Origin: Comamonas koreensis
GTDB lineage: Bacteria; Pseudomonadota; Gammaproteobacteria; Burkholderiales; Burkholderiaceae_C
DNA length: 64,000 bases
Assembly (NCBI RefSeq): GCF_014076495.1
Contig: NZ_CP043575.1
Span: forward strand, 3,348,001 to 3,412,000
Direction: 5' to 3'
Shown here: positions 1-9,426 of the stretch, piece by piece
Layout: each line of letters begins with the position of its first letter
Position numbering within the stretch: position 1 is the first letter of the stretch
Notes under the pieces: model-generated
What the model was told of the DNA's origin: nothing
Databases searched by the model: none
The model's input: only the letters and a program-made list of their open reading frames with translations
Made by a program: the position numbers and the translations under genes

Positions 1-2
1 CC

Positions 3-3000
3 GCATCGGCCAAAGGCACGCCTGCCACCCTGTCCCAGGCCAGCGCCGGCGTGCAGATTGTGCGGGATGGCCAGACGATGGCGGCCCCCGCAGGCACGGC
101 CTTGCAAGTGGGTGACAAGATCATCGTGCCAGCCGATGGGAGCGCGCAGGCGCAGTTCAGCGGTGCCGGTGGCCAGAAGCTCGTGGGCACGTTTGCGGGC
201 GGCACCGAGGCCACGCTGGGCTACCAGGCAGGCGCCGACGGCACAGGCGCGATGGCACTGGATCTGGCCTCGGGCAAGGTCGATGTGGCCCCTGCCGGGG
301 ACGACACCGACGCCTTGGGCCTGGTGGTGACCCAGGAAACGGCCGAAGCCGGTGGCTCTACCTTGGGCGATTTTCTGCTCGCCGGCCTGGTGGGCATTGG
401 TGGCGGCGCGCTGATTGCTGCGGCGCTGGACAGCGGCGACGATGACGACGACCGGACGCCGCCCATCAACCCCACCAATCCAACGAACCCCACCAACCCC
501 ACGGATCCGACCAATCCGACCAACCCTACCAACCCGACGGATCCCACCAGTCCTACGGATCCGACCAACCCCACCGATCCCACCAACCCAACGAATCCGA
601 CCAATCCCACGGATCCGACCAACCCTACCAATCCAACGAACCCCACAAACCCTACGAACCCAACGAATCCGACCAACCCCACCAATCCAACGAACCCGAC
701 TAACCCAACGAATCCGACCAATCCGACGGATCCTACGAACCCGACCAATCCAACCAATCCTACGGATCCCACGAATCCGACCAACCCTACGAACCCCACC
801 AATCCGACGAACCCGACGGATCCTACGAACCCGACCAATCCAACCAACCCCACGGATCCCACCAATCCGACCAACCCCACCAACCCTACGAATCCGACGG
901 ACCCTACCAATCCGACGAATCCTACCAACCCGACCAACCCCACGGATCCCACCAATCCGACGAACCCGACCAACCCTACGGATCCCACCAATCCAACCAA
1001 TCCTACGAACCCCACGGACCCTACCAACCCTACCAATCCGACTAACCCAACGGATCCCACGAACCCGACCAATCCAACCAACCCGACGGATCCAACGAAT
1101 CCAACCAACCCGACCAATCCTACGGATCCGACCAACCCCACCGATCCTACGGACGGCCATGGCCTGATCACCTCGGTCGAGGACGTACTGGGCGCGCTGG
1201 GCGGTGGCACCTTGGTGGCGCCCGTCACGGATCTGGTCAATTCGCTGATCAACCCATCGACGGGAACCCTCGCGGTGGTGACCAGCGTGCTGGAGCAGTT
1301 GACGAACACCAATGGTGGCCCTCTGGGTGTGCTGACCGAGCTGGTCGATGGCCTGGTCAATATCCAGGACCAAGGGCTGGAGCCGCTGGTTTCCACGCTC
1401 AACCAGCTGATCGCAGGTCTGGGCGATCCCACATCGACCGAAGGCATTCCCGGTCTGGTGAACCAGGTGTTGGGCGGTCTGCTCGGTGAGAACAGCCCGC
1501 TCGGTGAGCTGCTTGCGGGCGTGGGTGGTCTGCTGGGCGGCTTGCTGGGCGGCGGCTCCGGCACGCCGCCCGGTGGTACGGACGGCCCCGGCATCGTGAC
1601 CACGGTGCAAGACGTGGTGGACGGTTTGCTCGGCGGCACGGTGGCAGAGCCGGTGGGCCAGTTGATCGACAGCCTGCTGCACCCGACCGATGGCACGCTT
1701 GCAACCGTGACCGGTTTGCTCGAAGGCCTGACCAGTGTCGAAGGCGGCCCCCTGGGTGTCTTGACCGAGTTGGTCCATGGCCTCACCCAAGTGGACGGCC
1801 AGGCGCTGCAGCCGCTGATTGGTACCTTGAACGAACTGATTGCCGGCTTGGGCAGCATTGGTGAAGGTGGTATCAGCGGCGGCCTGATCGGCTCCATCGT
1901 CGACAGCATCTTCGGCGGCCTGGTGCCTGGCGGTGGTTCCACCGACGGCGGCCTGGTCACGACGGTCCAAGAGGTTGTCGATGGCCTGCTGGGCGGCACC
2001 GTGGCAGAGCCTGTGGGTCAATTGCTCGACAGCCTGCTCAATCCCGGCAACGGCACCCTCGCCACCGTCACCTCGGTGCTCGAAGGCCTGACCTCGGTAG
2101 ACGGCGGCCCGCTGGGTGTATTGACCGAGCTGGTCAGTGGCCTGACCCAGGTCGAAGGCCAGGCGCTGCAGCCCGTCATCGGCACCTTGAACGAGCTGAT
2201 TGCCGGCCTGGGCAATGTGGGTGAAGGCGGCCTGGGCGGCGGCATCATTGGCAGCATCGTCGGCGGTGTGCTGGGCGGCCTGGTGCCTGGCGGCGGCGCC
2301 ACCGATGGCGGGCTGGTCACCACGGTGCAGGATGTCGTAGATGGCTTGCTGGGCGGCACGGTGGCTGAGCCGGTGGGCCAGTTGCTCGACAGCCTGCTCA
2401 ACCCGGGCAGCGGCACGCTCGCCACGGTCACCTCCGTGCTGGAAGGCTTGACCTCGGTCGACGGCGGTCCGCTCGGTGTGCTGACCGAGTTGGTCAGCGG
2501 CTTGACCCAGGTGGAAGGCCAAGCCCTGCAGCCTGTGATCGGCACCTTGAACGAGCTGATTGCCGGGCTGGGCAGCATCGGTGAAGGCGGCTTGGGTGGA
2601 GGCCTGGGCGGTGGCCTGATCGGCAGCATCGTCGGCGGTGTGCTGGGCGGCCTGGTCCCGGGTGGCGGCGCCACCGATGGCGGCCTGGTGACTACGGCGC
2701 AGGATGTCGTCGACAACCTGCTGGGCGGCACCGTGGCCGAACCCGTCGGCCAGTTGCTCGACAGCCTGCTCAACCCCGGTACGGGCACCCTCGCCACGGT
2801 GACCTCGGTGCTCGAAGGTCTGACCTCGGTCGAAGGCGGCCCGCTGGGTGTATTGACCGAGCTGGTCAGTGGCCTGACCCAGGTCGAAGGCCAAGGGCTG
2901 CAACCGGTCATTGGTGCCTTGAACGAGCTGATTGCCGGCTTGGGCAGCATCGGCGACGGTGGTGCCGGCGGCGGACTGGGCGGTGGCCTGATTGGCACCG

Positions 3001-5015
3001 TGGTCGGCGGTGTGCTGGGAGGCCTCACCGGCGGCAATGGCGGCTTGCTGGGCGGCCTGACCGGTGAAGGCGGCCTTCTGGGGGGCCTGACCGGCGACGG
3101 TGGTCTGCTGGGCGGCGTTGTCGGCGGAAACGGTGGCCTGCTCGGCGGCCTCACTGGTGAAGGTGGGCTGCTCGGTGGCTTGACCGGTGACGGTGGTCTG
3201 CTGGGTGGATTGCTGGGCTCCGGCTCCGGCGGCGCCGATGGCAGTGGCGTAATCACTACGGCACAAAACCTGGTCGGCGATCTGGTCGGCGGCACGGCCG
3301 CAGCGTCGGTCAATACCGTGGTCGATACCCTCCTCAACCCACAAAGCGGCGCATTGGCCCCTGTGACCAGCGTGGTAGAAAGTCTCACCCATACCGGCAG
3401 CGGGCCGCTGGGCGCCGTCACCTCGGTGGCCCATGGCCTGACCCAGTTGCCTGGCCAGGCGCTGGAGCCGGTCGTCTCTGCCGTGCACGATGCCGTCGCA
3501 GGTCTGAGCGGCGGCGCCTCTGGTGGCGCAGTCGGCGGCTTGCTCGGCGGCCTGACTGGAGAAGGCGGCCTGCTCGGCGGCTCGAACGGTGACGGTGGCC
3601 TGCTGGGCGGTGTCATTGGCGGCAACGGCGGCCTGCTGGATGGTCTGACCGGTGAAGGCGGCCTGCTTGGTGGCCTGACCGGTGACGGTGGTCTGCTCGG
3701 CGGATTGCTGGGCAATGGCGCCGGCGGTGCCGATGGCAGCGGTGTAGTCACTACGGCACAGAACCTGGTCGGTGACCTGGTTGGCGGCACCGTCGCAGCG
3801 CCGGTCAACGCGGTGGTCGATACCCTGCTGGATCCACAAGGTGGCGTCCTTGCACCGGTGACCATCATTGTCGAAGGCCTGACCCAGAGCGGCAGCGGCC
3901 CCTTGGGTGTCGTGACCTCGGTGGCCAATGGGCTCACCCAAGTGCCTGGCCAGGCGCTGGAGCCGGTCGTCTCTGCCGTACACGATGTCATTGCGGGCCT
4001 GAGCGGCGGCACCTCCAGTGGTGCGGTCGGCGGCTTGCTGGGCGGATTGACGGGAGAAGGCGGCCTGCTCGGCGGCCTGACCGGTGACGGTGGCCTGCTG
4101 GGTGGTGTCGTCGGTGGCAATGGCGGCCTGTTGGGCGGCATCACCGGCGAAGGCGGTCTGCTCGGCGGTCTGACCGGCGACGGTGGTCTGCTGGGTGGCG
4201 TGGTCGGCGGCAATGGCGGCCTGTTGGGCGGCATCACCGGCGAAGGCGGACTGCTCGGTGGCCTGACTGGTGACGGTGGTCTGCTGGGCGGATTGCAGGG
4301 CAATGGCTCCGGCGGCGCCGATGGCAGCGGTGTTGTGACCACGGCGCAGAACCTGGTCGGTGATCTGGTCGGCGGCACCGTCGCAGCGCCGGTCAACGCG
4401 GTGGTCGATACCTTGCTGGATCCGCAAAGCGGCGTATTGGCACCGGTGACCAGTGTGGTCGAAAACCTGACCAGCACCAGCAGCGGCCCCTTGGGCGTTG
4501 TGACCTCGGCGGTCAATGGCCTGACGCAGGAGACGGGCCAGGCACTGGAGCCGGTGGTCTCGGCCGTACACGATGTCCTGGCCGGGCTGGGTGGCGCCAC
4601 CTCGGGCGGCGCAGCAGCGGGCCTGGGCGGTGTGGTCGACGGCCTGCTCGGTGACCAGGGCGTACTGGGCAGCGTGCTGGGTAGCACCGGCGCAACGGGG
4701 GGGCTGCTGGGCGGCCTGACCGGCAACACGGGCCTGGTCAGCGGCTTGCTGGGTGACAGCGGCGTGGTCGGTGGCCTGCTCGGCGGCAACACCGGCCTGC
4801 TCTCGGGCATCACCAGTGAGCACGGCCTCGTAGGCGGTCTGCTGGGCGGCAGCGGCGTGCTCGGTGGCTTGCTGGGCGGCACGGCAGCCCCACACTTCGT
4901 GGCCAGCACGGCCGGCAGCGCGCTGCAGCCGGTGGCCACCGCCATCAGCAGTGTGGCCAGCGGCGATGCACACAGCGTGCTGCCGCAGGACCTGCTGCAC
5001 CACCAACTGGCCTGA
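3..5015 (+). CDS. Giant repeat adhesin, type I secretion substrate (5' end outside window)
   Basis: The reading frame is open from the first bases, so the true start lies left of the window; 1670 residues are visible. A GTG at 51 could be read as a start, but the residues before it continue a typical N-terminal module of LapA/BapA-type adhesins. Order: a beta-rich retention-like module (about residues 1-105), a hydrophobic Gly/Ala segment ending in an Asp cluster (GDDDDD, about 125-150), a Pro-Thr-Asn/Asp stalk, eight related repeats of about 90-100 residues, Gly-Leu-rich linkers (LLGGLTG repeats), and a C-terminal tail ending HHQLA. I see no RTX nonapeptides. A Pal-like lipoprotein and a type I secretion operon follow on the same strand, so the inferred role is an exported, cell-anchored adhesin or biofilm matrix protein. 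Family assignment is from architecture only. Confidence 0.8.
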   Translation, partial: ASAKGTPATLSQASAGVQIVRDGQTMAAPAGTALQVGDKIIVPADGSAQAQFSGAGGQKLVGTFAGGTEATLGYQAGADGTGAMALDLASGKVDVAPAGDDTDALGLVVTQETAEAGGSTLGDFLLAGLVGIGGGALIAAALDSGDDDDDRTPPINPTNPTNPTNPTDPTNPTNPTNPTDPTSPTDPTNPTDPTNPTNPTNPTDPTNPTNPTNPTNPTNPTNPTNPTNPTNPTNPTNPTNPTDPTNPTNPTNPTDPTNPTNPTNPTNPTNPTDPTNPTNPTNPTDPTNPTNPTNPTNPTDPTNPTNPTNPTNPTDPTNPTNPTNPTDPTNPTNPTNPTDPTNPTNPTNPTDPTNPTNPTNPTDPTNPTNPTNPTDPTNPTDPTDGHGLITSVEDVLGALGGGTLVAPVTDLVNSLINPSTGTLAVVTSVLEQLTNTNGGPLGVLTELVDGLVNIQDQGLEPLVSTLNQLIAGLGDPTSTEGIPGLVNQVLGGLLGENSPLGELLAGVGGLLGGLLGGGSGTPPGGTDGPGIVTTVQDVVDGLLGGTVAEPVGQLIDSLLHPTDGTLATVTGLLEGLTSVEGGPLGVLTELVHGLTQVDGQALQPLIGTLNELIAGLGSIGEGGISGGLIGSIVDSIFGGLVPGGGSTDGGLVTTVQEVVDGLLGGTVAEPVGQLLDSLLNPGNGTLATVTSVLEGLTSVDGGPLGVLTELVSGLTQVEGQALQPVIGTLNELIAGLGNVGEGGLGGGIIGSIVGGVLGGLVPGGGATDGGLVTTVQDVVDGLLGGTVAEPVGQLLDSLLNPGSGTLATVTSVLEGLTSVDGGPLGVLTELVSGLTQVEGQALQPVIGTLNELIAGLGSIGEGGLGGGLGGGLIGSIVGGVLGGLVPGGGATDGGLVTTAQDVVDNLLGGTVAEPVGQLLDSLLNPGTGTLATVTSVLEGLTSVEGGPLGVLTELVSGLTQVEGQGLQPVIGALNELIAGLGSIGDGGAGGGLGGGLIGTVVGGVLGGLTGGNGGLLGGLTGEGGLLGGLTGDGGLLGGVVGGNGGLLGGLTGEGGLLGGLTGDGGLLGGLLGSGSGGADGSGVITTAQNLVGDLVGGTAAASVNTVVDTLLNPQSGALAPVTSVVESLTHTGSGPLGAVTSVAHGLTQLPGQALEPVVSAVHDAVAGLSGGASGGAVGGLLGGLTGEGGLLGGSNGDGGLLGGVIGGNGGLLDGLTGEGGLLGGLTGDGGLLGGLLGNGAGGADGSGVVTTAQNLVGDLVGGTVAAPVNAVVDTLLDPQGGVLAPVTIIVEGLTQSGSGPLGVVTSVANGLTQVPGQALEPVVSAVHDVIAGLSGGTSSGAVGGLLGGLTGEGGLLGGLTGDGGLLGGVVGGNGGLLGGITGEGGLLGGLTGDGGLLGGVVGGNGGLLGGITGEGGLLGGLTGDGGLLGGLQGNGSGGADGSGVVTTAQNLVGDLVGGTVAAPVNAVVDTLLDPQSGVLAPVTSVVENLTSTSSGPLGVVTSAVNGLTQETGQALEPVVSAVHDVLAGLGGATSGGAAAGLGGVVDGLLGDQGVLGSVLGSTGATGGLLGGLTGNTGLVSGLLGDSGVVGGLLGGNTGLLSGITSEHGLVGGLLGGSGVLGGLLGGTAAPHFVASTAGSALQPVATAISSVASGDAHSVLPQDLLHHQLA
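471..1154 (+). repeat. Tandem 9-bp repeat encoding a Pro-Thr-Asn/Asp stalk
   Basis: About 76 consecutive nine-base units encode Pro-Thr-Asn or Pro-Thr-Asp, with one Pro-Thr-Ser. Thr, Pro and Asn codons vary synonymously from unit to unit, while the amino-acid pattern is nearly perfect. A run of Pro-Thr-X triplets is expected to form an extended, stiff linker, here between the membrane-proximal module and the repeat domains. Confidence 0.95.
1155..4590 (+). repeat. Eight imperfect adhesin repeats with Gly-Leu-rich spacers
   Basis: Repeat units begin near 1155, 1584, 1948, 2308, 2683, 3240, 3738 and 4320. Each has the pattern VTT.Q..V..LLGGTVA.PV, then TLA.VTSVLEGLT, then GPLGVLTELV.GLTQ, then ALQPV...LNELIAGL. 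Units 2-5 are close to each other (TVAEPVGQ form). Units 6-8 form a second subfamily (TVAAPVNAVVDTLL form). From unit 5 onward the units are separated by Gly-rich GLLGGLTGEGG / GLLGGLTGDGG spacers of varying copy number. This implies two rounds of duplication within the gene. Confidence 0.9.
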
Positions 5016-5070
5016 TGCACAGCGCGCCCTGCGCTGATCAGTGACCCGCTTCCATCCCCATGGGTCTGCA

Positions 5071-5097
5071 GCGCTTGCCTGGTTTCCAGGCAAGCGC
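5071..5097 (+). promoter_or_regulatory. Perfect 12-bp hairpin between adhesin and lipoprotein genes
   Basis: GCGCTTGCCTGG, loop TTT, then the exact reverse complement. There is no downstream T-run, so it is not a classical intrinsic terminator. It sits 56 bases after the adhesin stop and 21 before the next start, and may protect the mRNA end or reduce read-through. Confidence 0.7.
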
Positions 5098-5118
5098 GGG
5101 GCCCCATCAAGGATTGCC

Positions 5119-5637
5119 ATGTTCAAACTTCTCCCTCTTTCTGCCGCCGCTGTGCTGGCCCTGGGCCTTGCGGCCTGCGGCAGCAGCTCCACCACCTCCA
5201 AACGCGAAGAGCACCATTACGCGCTGTCCAAGCCTTCGGCCGAGCCCGCCCAATCGGGCGTGGCACCAGTCGTTGCCACCGCACAGCCGGGCAAAAAAGG
5301 GCCGGCCGATACGGCCCATACCGTGTATTTCGACTTTGACTCCTATACCGTGCGCCCGGCTGACCGCCCCGTGCTGGAGAGCCATGCACGCTGGATGCGC
5401 AGCCACCCTGGCCAGTCGCTGACCTTGCAGGGCCACACCGATGCGCGCGGCGGCATCGAATACAACCTGGCGCTGGGCCAAAAACGGGCCGAGTCGGTGC
5501 GCAGCAGCTTGCAGACCCTGGGGGTCGACCCCGCCCGTGTCGAGGCCGTGAGCTATGGCAAGGAACGCCTGGCCGATACCGGCAGCAGCGAAGAGGCCCA
5601 CCAGCGCAACCGGCGGGTGGAGTTCGAATACCGCTGA
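5119..5637 (+). CDS. OmpA/Pal-family peptidoglycan-binding lipoprotein
   Basis: 172 residues. The start at 5119 is chosen because AAGG lies nine bases upstream and the protein then begins with a lipoprotein signal ending in the lipobox LAAC (Cys at about residue 20). Residues about 65-172 are an OmpA-like domain: YFDFDSYTVRP, the peptidoglycan-binding stretch LQGHTDARGG, and a C-terminal NRRVEFEYR. Length and layout match Pal. Its place between a giant adhesin and its secretion operon, and not beside tolB, suggests a dedicated cell-wall anchor for the adhesin or exporter. That role is inference. Confidence 0.9.
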   Translation: MFKLLPLSAAAVLALGLAACGSSSTTSKREEHHYALSKPSAEPAQSGVAPVVATAQPGKKGPADTAHTVYFDFDSYTVRPADRPVLESHARWMRSHPGQSLTLQGHTDARGGIEYNLALGQKRAESVRSSLQTLGVDPARVEAVSYGKERLADTGSSEEAHQRNRRVEFEYR

Positions 5638-5713
5638 GTGCCCTCTGCCCCGGCCTGGCATGGCGTCCTGCATCGCCCTGCCCCCTTGCCTTGTCTCAGC
5701 CCCTGGAGGACAT

Positions 5714-7252
5714 GTGTTGGCGCACCAAGCACCCCACCGCTGGAACAAACAGGCCAGCCTGGTCCAGCAACTGGGCCTGGGCCTGGACTATTTGAAGACC
5801 CGCACCAGCCCCCTGCCCGAGCCGTTTGGCGACTGCATCTTGCTGCTGAGCGTGGCAACACCAGGAGAGCCTGTGGCGACCTTTTATGTGCGCCGCGCCA
5901 CGCTGGAGGCGGCCTGGCGCGCCGGCACCACCCAGGTGCGGCAATGGGCCTGGAGCCGCAACCTCGACTGCCTGGAGCTGCGCATTGACTGGCCATCGCG
6001 CATCAGTGCGCTGCAAGGCAGCGCCGCACCGGCCAACCAGCGCCCTGCGGTCTCGGCCTGGGCGCTGGCCGACGAGAGCCTCGAGCAGGTGCAACTGGTG
6101 CCGCCCCAGCGTTGGTCGGCAACAGCCCCGGCACCGAGCGCATGGCTGCCTGGCATGGGCGAGCAGCCGGGCCGCCTGCCCCGTGCGCACTGGCTGCTGC
6201 ATCTGCAAGGCCTGTTTGTCAACAGCGAAGGCCGTCTGACGCAGCTGCCGCGCGCTGACACGCCCCCGTTGCCGACCACCGGCGCCACCTTGCTCCAGAG
6301 CGAGGCCAGCATCGCCACGCTGCAGGCGCTGGCCGTGCCCGAGCCAGCACACGGCCCCTGGAGCAACGAACGCCTGGAGGCCTTTTGCGCGCGCATCTAT
6401 GCGCTGCTGCTGGTGCAGCAGCGCTACCAGCAGCAGACGGGCGAGGCGCCCCCCCAGCAGCGCGGCCTGTCCCAGCTGCTGGGCCGTGCCGCGCAGCAGC
6501 TGTGCCAGCAGATCCAACGCCACCAGGCAGATGGGACGCAGCGCTTGCACCACGCGCTGTGCCTGCTGGTACTGGCCCGCTATGCACAAAGCCAGCAGAC
6601 CGAACCGCTGGACAGCGTGCTGCCGGTCATGGCCCAACTGGCCCAGCGCCTGGCCCCCGGCAAGGTCGTGACTGCGCACAGCGACTTGCAGCCACCGCTG
6701 CCCACGCCCAAACCGTCAGCATTGGCGCCCGCCTGGCGCCTGGTGGCGCTGGCCGCCTATGCCGATTGCATGGGTGCGTTGGGCTGCGCATCCACTGCGG
6801 TCGCAGCGCCCAGCGATGCACCATCCGCCCCACCCGGCGCCGCCCTAGGCAGCAGCGCCAGTACCACCAGCATGGCCACGCCTGAGATGGCTGCGCTCGA
6901 AGCGCTGACCCGGCACTGGCTGCAGTGGCACCTGCTGGCCCATGGGGGCGCCTCCTCGGCGCAGCCCGATTGGTCTGTGGTGGCGGTGGCCGAGCTGGCC
7001 CTGCAACCGGGCTTGGTCCAGGCCCGCAGCCACCTTCAAAGCTGCAGTTGGCTGGCTGCGCTGCGCAAAACCTTGCAAGCCCAGCTGCCGCAATACCTCC
7101 ACCCCGAAGCGGCCATGTTTATGGCGCCCGATGCGCGAGAGCAAGCCGCTTTTATTGAGCCATTTACCGGTGCAGACCCTTTGCAGGCCAACAACTGGCG
7201 TATTTACCAGTGGATTCACCATATTGCTGTTCCGCAATTAATTAATTTTTGA
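5714..7252 (+). CDS. Uncharacterised 513-residue protein of the adhesin/secretion locus
   Basis: I do not recognise this family. The start is placed at GTG 5714 or the adjacent TTG 5717, because GGAGGA lies just upstream and the frame before it overlaps the lipoprotein gene. There is no signal peptide or clear membrane span. The protein is rich in Gln, Ala, Leu and Trp, with an N-terminal part that looks alpha/beta (about residues 1-200), a Gln-rich helical middle (about 210-330), a low-complexity Ala/Ser/Pro linker near 360-390, and a hydrophobic C-terminus ending PQLINF. It follows the Pal-like gene by 76 bases and precedes the secretion operon promoter region, suggesting a cytoplasmic accessory factor. 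Confidence 0.7.
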   Translation: MLAHQAPHRWNKQASLVQQLGLGLDYLKTRTSPLPEPFGDCILLLSVATPGEPVATFYVRRATLEAAWRAGTTQVRQWAWSRNLDCLELRIDWPSRISALQGSAAPANQRPAVSAWALADESLEQVQLVPPQRWSATAPAPSAWLPGMGEQPGRLPRAHWLLHLQGLFVNSEGRLTQLPRADTPPLPTTGATLLQSEASIATLQALAVPEPAHGPWSNERLEAFCARIYALLLVQQRYQQQTGEAPPQQRGLSQLLGRAAQQLCQQIQRHQADGTQRLHHALCLLVLARYAQSQQTEPLDSVLPVMAQLAQRLAPGKVVTAHSDLQPPLPTPKPSALAPAWRLVALAAYADCMGALGCASTAVAAPSDAPSAPPGAALGSSASTTSMATPEMAALEALTRHWLQWHLLAHGGASSAQPDWSVVAVAELALQPGLVQARSHLQSCSWLAALRKTLQAQLPQYLHPEAAMFMAPDAREQAAFIEPFTGADPLQANNWRIYQWIHHIAVPQLINF

Positions 7253-7551
7253 TTAGCAAATACCCTCAATTTGTTGAACATTCACATAGAAAAAAGCTTT
7301 AAGACTCCCGCTCCGCCAATATTTATATAACCCCTATATTTAGTATCTGGGCGGGTGACATTTGTCATAAAAAAATACAATTTCTTACCATCGCCGTTCC
7401 GCGCTATGTTTGATAAAAATCAAAGTAAATTACAAGAAATGGCGGACTAAACCGCAGTCGAGTTTCCGAGTTAATAAGAAAAACCAATAAATAAATAGTG
7501 TATTTGTGCAGCGCAACAGTGGATCGCTGAGAGGAATTGGGAGAGACCAAC
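7253..7551 (+). promoter_or_regulatory. AT-rich upstream region of the type I secretion operon
   Basis: About 300 non-coding bases, strikingly AT-rich against the high-GC flanks, with long A and T runs typical of a regulated promoter or a nucleoid-protein target. It contains the short inverted repeat TGACATTTGTCA at 7356-7367, a candidate operator. GGGAGAG lies ahead of the ATG at 7552. No specific regulator site is recognised. Confidence 0.55.
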
Positions 7552-9426
7552 ATGATCGAGTACCTGCTACCCCGCGCCTTGGTGTCACGCACCGAAGCCA
7601 CGGCGCAGGCCCAGGAGGCCGAAGCGGCGACGGCCAGCCCGTTCGCTGCTGCCATGGCGACCTCGTTCGCCCATGCCAAAGGCCATTTGCACCAGGCCGT
7701 CTGGCTGTCACTGCCCATCAGCTTGCTCGGGCTGCTGCCCTCGATCTTCCTGCTGCAGGTCTATAACCGTGTCATCTCGCGCGGCGGCACCGCTACGCTC
7801 ACCGCCATGGTGGCCGGCGTACTGTGCATGCTGGCGCTGGAGCTGTACCTGCGCCGCAAGCGCGCCCGTGCGCTGCGGGAAGCGGGCGCCACGATCGACC
7901 GCGAAGTCTCCCAAAACCTGATGCGCTCCATGCTGGCCCATCCGCTGCTCACTTTGGAGCAGCGCTCGGCCACGCAGTGGTTGCAGCTGTTTCGCGATGT
8001 CGGCTCGATGCGCTCGTGCATCTCGGGCGGCGTGGCCTCCTCGGTGCTGGATCTGCCAATGGCTCTGCTCGCGCTGATCGTGATCGGCATCATCGCCTGG
8101 CCCGTGCTGCCGGTGATCGTGGTGGCCATGGTCGTGCTGGGCGTGCTGGCCTGGTGGTGGGCCGATGAGGTGCGCAGTGGCCGGGTCGAAGAAGTCGAGC
8201 AGGCGCGCCAGCTCGACCGGGGCACGGCCGAGATCTGCAATGCGCGCGGCACCCTCAAGGTGCTGGGCTATGACGCAGCGGCCCAGCAGGCCTGGCAATC
8301 GGGCTATGACCGATGGCTGGCCGAGAGCTTTGACAAAAACGGCGAGATGGAAAACGCCAAGGAAACCAGCCATGTGCTGCTGACCTTGTTCTCGGTCGCC
8401 GTCATCACCGTGGGCGCGCTGGCCATCAATGCGCAGTGGATGAGCATCGGCAGCCTGATGGCGGTGAATCTGCTGTCGGGCAAGGCCCTGGGCCCGATTG
8501 CCCAGCTGGCCAGCAACTGGCGCTCGCTGGCCCGTGCCAACGAAGCCACGGCCCGCCTGCAAAAAGCACTGGAAGAGCCGCTGGAGCCCGAGAGCCAGCG
8601 CATTGCGCTGCCCCGCCCGCGCGGCGTGTTTCGCTTGGAGCAGGCCAGCTTCCAGTACCCTTCAGGCCACTTGGCGCTGGACCAGGTGTCGCTGCAGATC
8701 GGCCCCGGCGGCATCCATGCGATCCTGGGCCGCAATGGCGCGGGCAAATCCACCCTGGCCAAGCTGCTCGCCGGCCTGTACCAGCCCACGCAAGGCACGA
8801 TCTCGATCGACGAGTACGACATGGCGCAGTTCCCGCGCAATGACCTGGGCCGCTGGGTCGGCTGCCTGGCACAGCAAACCTACTGGTTCAGCGGCCCCAT
8901 TGTCGATATCTTGCGCATGGTCAGCCCCGATGCCGATGACGGCCAGATTCTGGCGGCCTGCCAGCTGTCGGGCGCGCACAGCTTTATCAGCCGCCTGCCC
9001 CAGGGCTACCAGACTGTCCTGGGCGAAGGCGGCGCGGGCCTGTCAGCCGGCGAGTTGCGCAAGCTCGGCCTGGCCCAGCTCTTCCTGCGCAACCCCTCGG
9101 TGCTGATTCTCGATGAGCCCAGCAACGACCTGGATTTCGAGAGTGAAACCGCGCTGCTGCAAACCCTGCGCCAGATTGCGACCAAGCACACGGTCATCAT
9201 CGTCACCCATTCGCTGCGCGTAGCCTCGCTCGCCCAGCATATCTACCATGTGCGCGGTGACGGCCAGGTGGACCAGGGCCAGCCCGAGCAGATGCTGCCG
9301 CTGCTCTTTGGCGTCAGCAGCAAGCCAGCGGCCGCTGCCAACGAGGCCACCGCATCGCGCAGCGCGGCTGCCGCCAAGCCATCGGCCGCACCCGGCCCGG
9401 CGCAGGCCCAGGAGTTGGCATCATGA
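7552..9426 (+). CDS. Type I secretion ABC transporter (permease-ATPase fusion)
   Basis: 624 residues. An N-terminal extension is followed by the transmembrane domain (about residues 40-330, including the conserved YNRV region) and a C-terminal ABC ATPase. The ATPase has Walker A GRNGAGKST (Lys399), signature LSAGELRKLGLAQ, Walker B VLILDEPSNDLD and H-loop IVTHS. No N-terminal C39 peptidase or intact C39-like domain is visible, so it resembles PrtD/LapB-like exporters for unprocessed substrates. An Ala/Pro-rich tail follows the ATPase. It overlaps the adaptor gene by ATGA, and with it and the TolC-type gene would form the exporter for the adhesin encoded upstream. Confidence 0.93.
   Translation: MIEYLLPRALVSRTEATAQAQEAEAATASPFAAAMATSFAHAKGHLHQAVWLSLPISLLGLLPSIFLLQVYNRVISRGGTATLTAMVAGVLCMLALELYLRRKRARALREAGATIDREVSQNLMRSMLAHPLLTLEQRSATQWLQLFRDVGSMRSCISGGVASSVLDLPMALLALIVIGIIAWPVLPVIVVAMVVLGVLAWWWADEVRSGRVEEVEQARQLDRGTAEICNARGTLKVLGYDAAAQQAWQSGYDRWLAESFDKNGEMENAKETSHVLLTLFSVAVITVGALAINAQWMSIGSLMAVNLLSGKALGPIAQLASNWRSLARANEATARLQKALEEPLEPESQRIALPRPRGVFRLEQASFQYPSGHLALDQVSLQIGPGGIHAILGRNGAGKSTLAKLLAGLYQPTQGTISIDEYDMAQFPRNDLGRWVGCLAQQTYWFSGPIVDILRMVSPDADDGQILAACQLSGAHSFISRLPQGYQTVLGEGGAGLSAGELRKLGLAQLFLRNPSVLILDEPSNDLDFESETALLQTLRQIATKHTVIIVTHSLRVASLAQHIYHVRGDGQVDQGQPEQMLPLLFGVSSKPAAAANEATASRSAAAAKPSAAPGPAQAQELAS

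Noticed and set aside
471..1154. Regular direct repeats resembling a CRISPR array
   Set aside because: Units are nine bases with no unique spacers and stay in one coding frame; this is a protein repeat.
221..1999. Long minus-strand frame with a Val-Gly-Leu-Val-Gly repeat protein
   Set aside because: It is the mirror of the Pro-Thr-Asn/Asp repeat tract of the adhesin; the pattern follows from the nine-base repeat and has no ribosome site or family match.
2018..5110. 1030-residue minus-strand frame rich in Pro/Ser
   Set aside because: Antisense shadow of the adhesin Gly/Leu repeats in high-GC DNA; no domain or start signal.
5555..5713. Longer start for the 513-residue protein
   Set aside because: It would overlap the Pal-like gene by 83 bases and lacks a ribosome site, while GGAGGA stands just ahead of 5714/5717.
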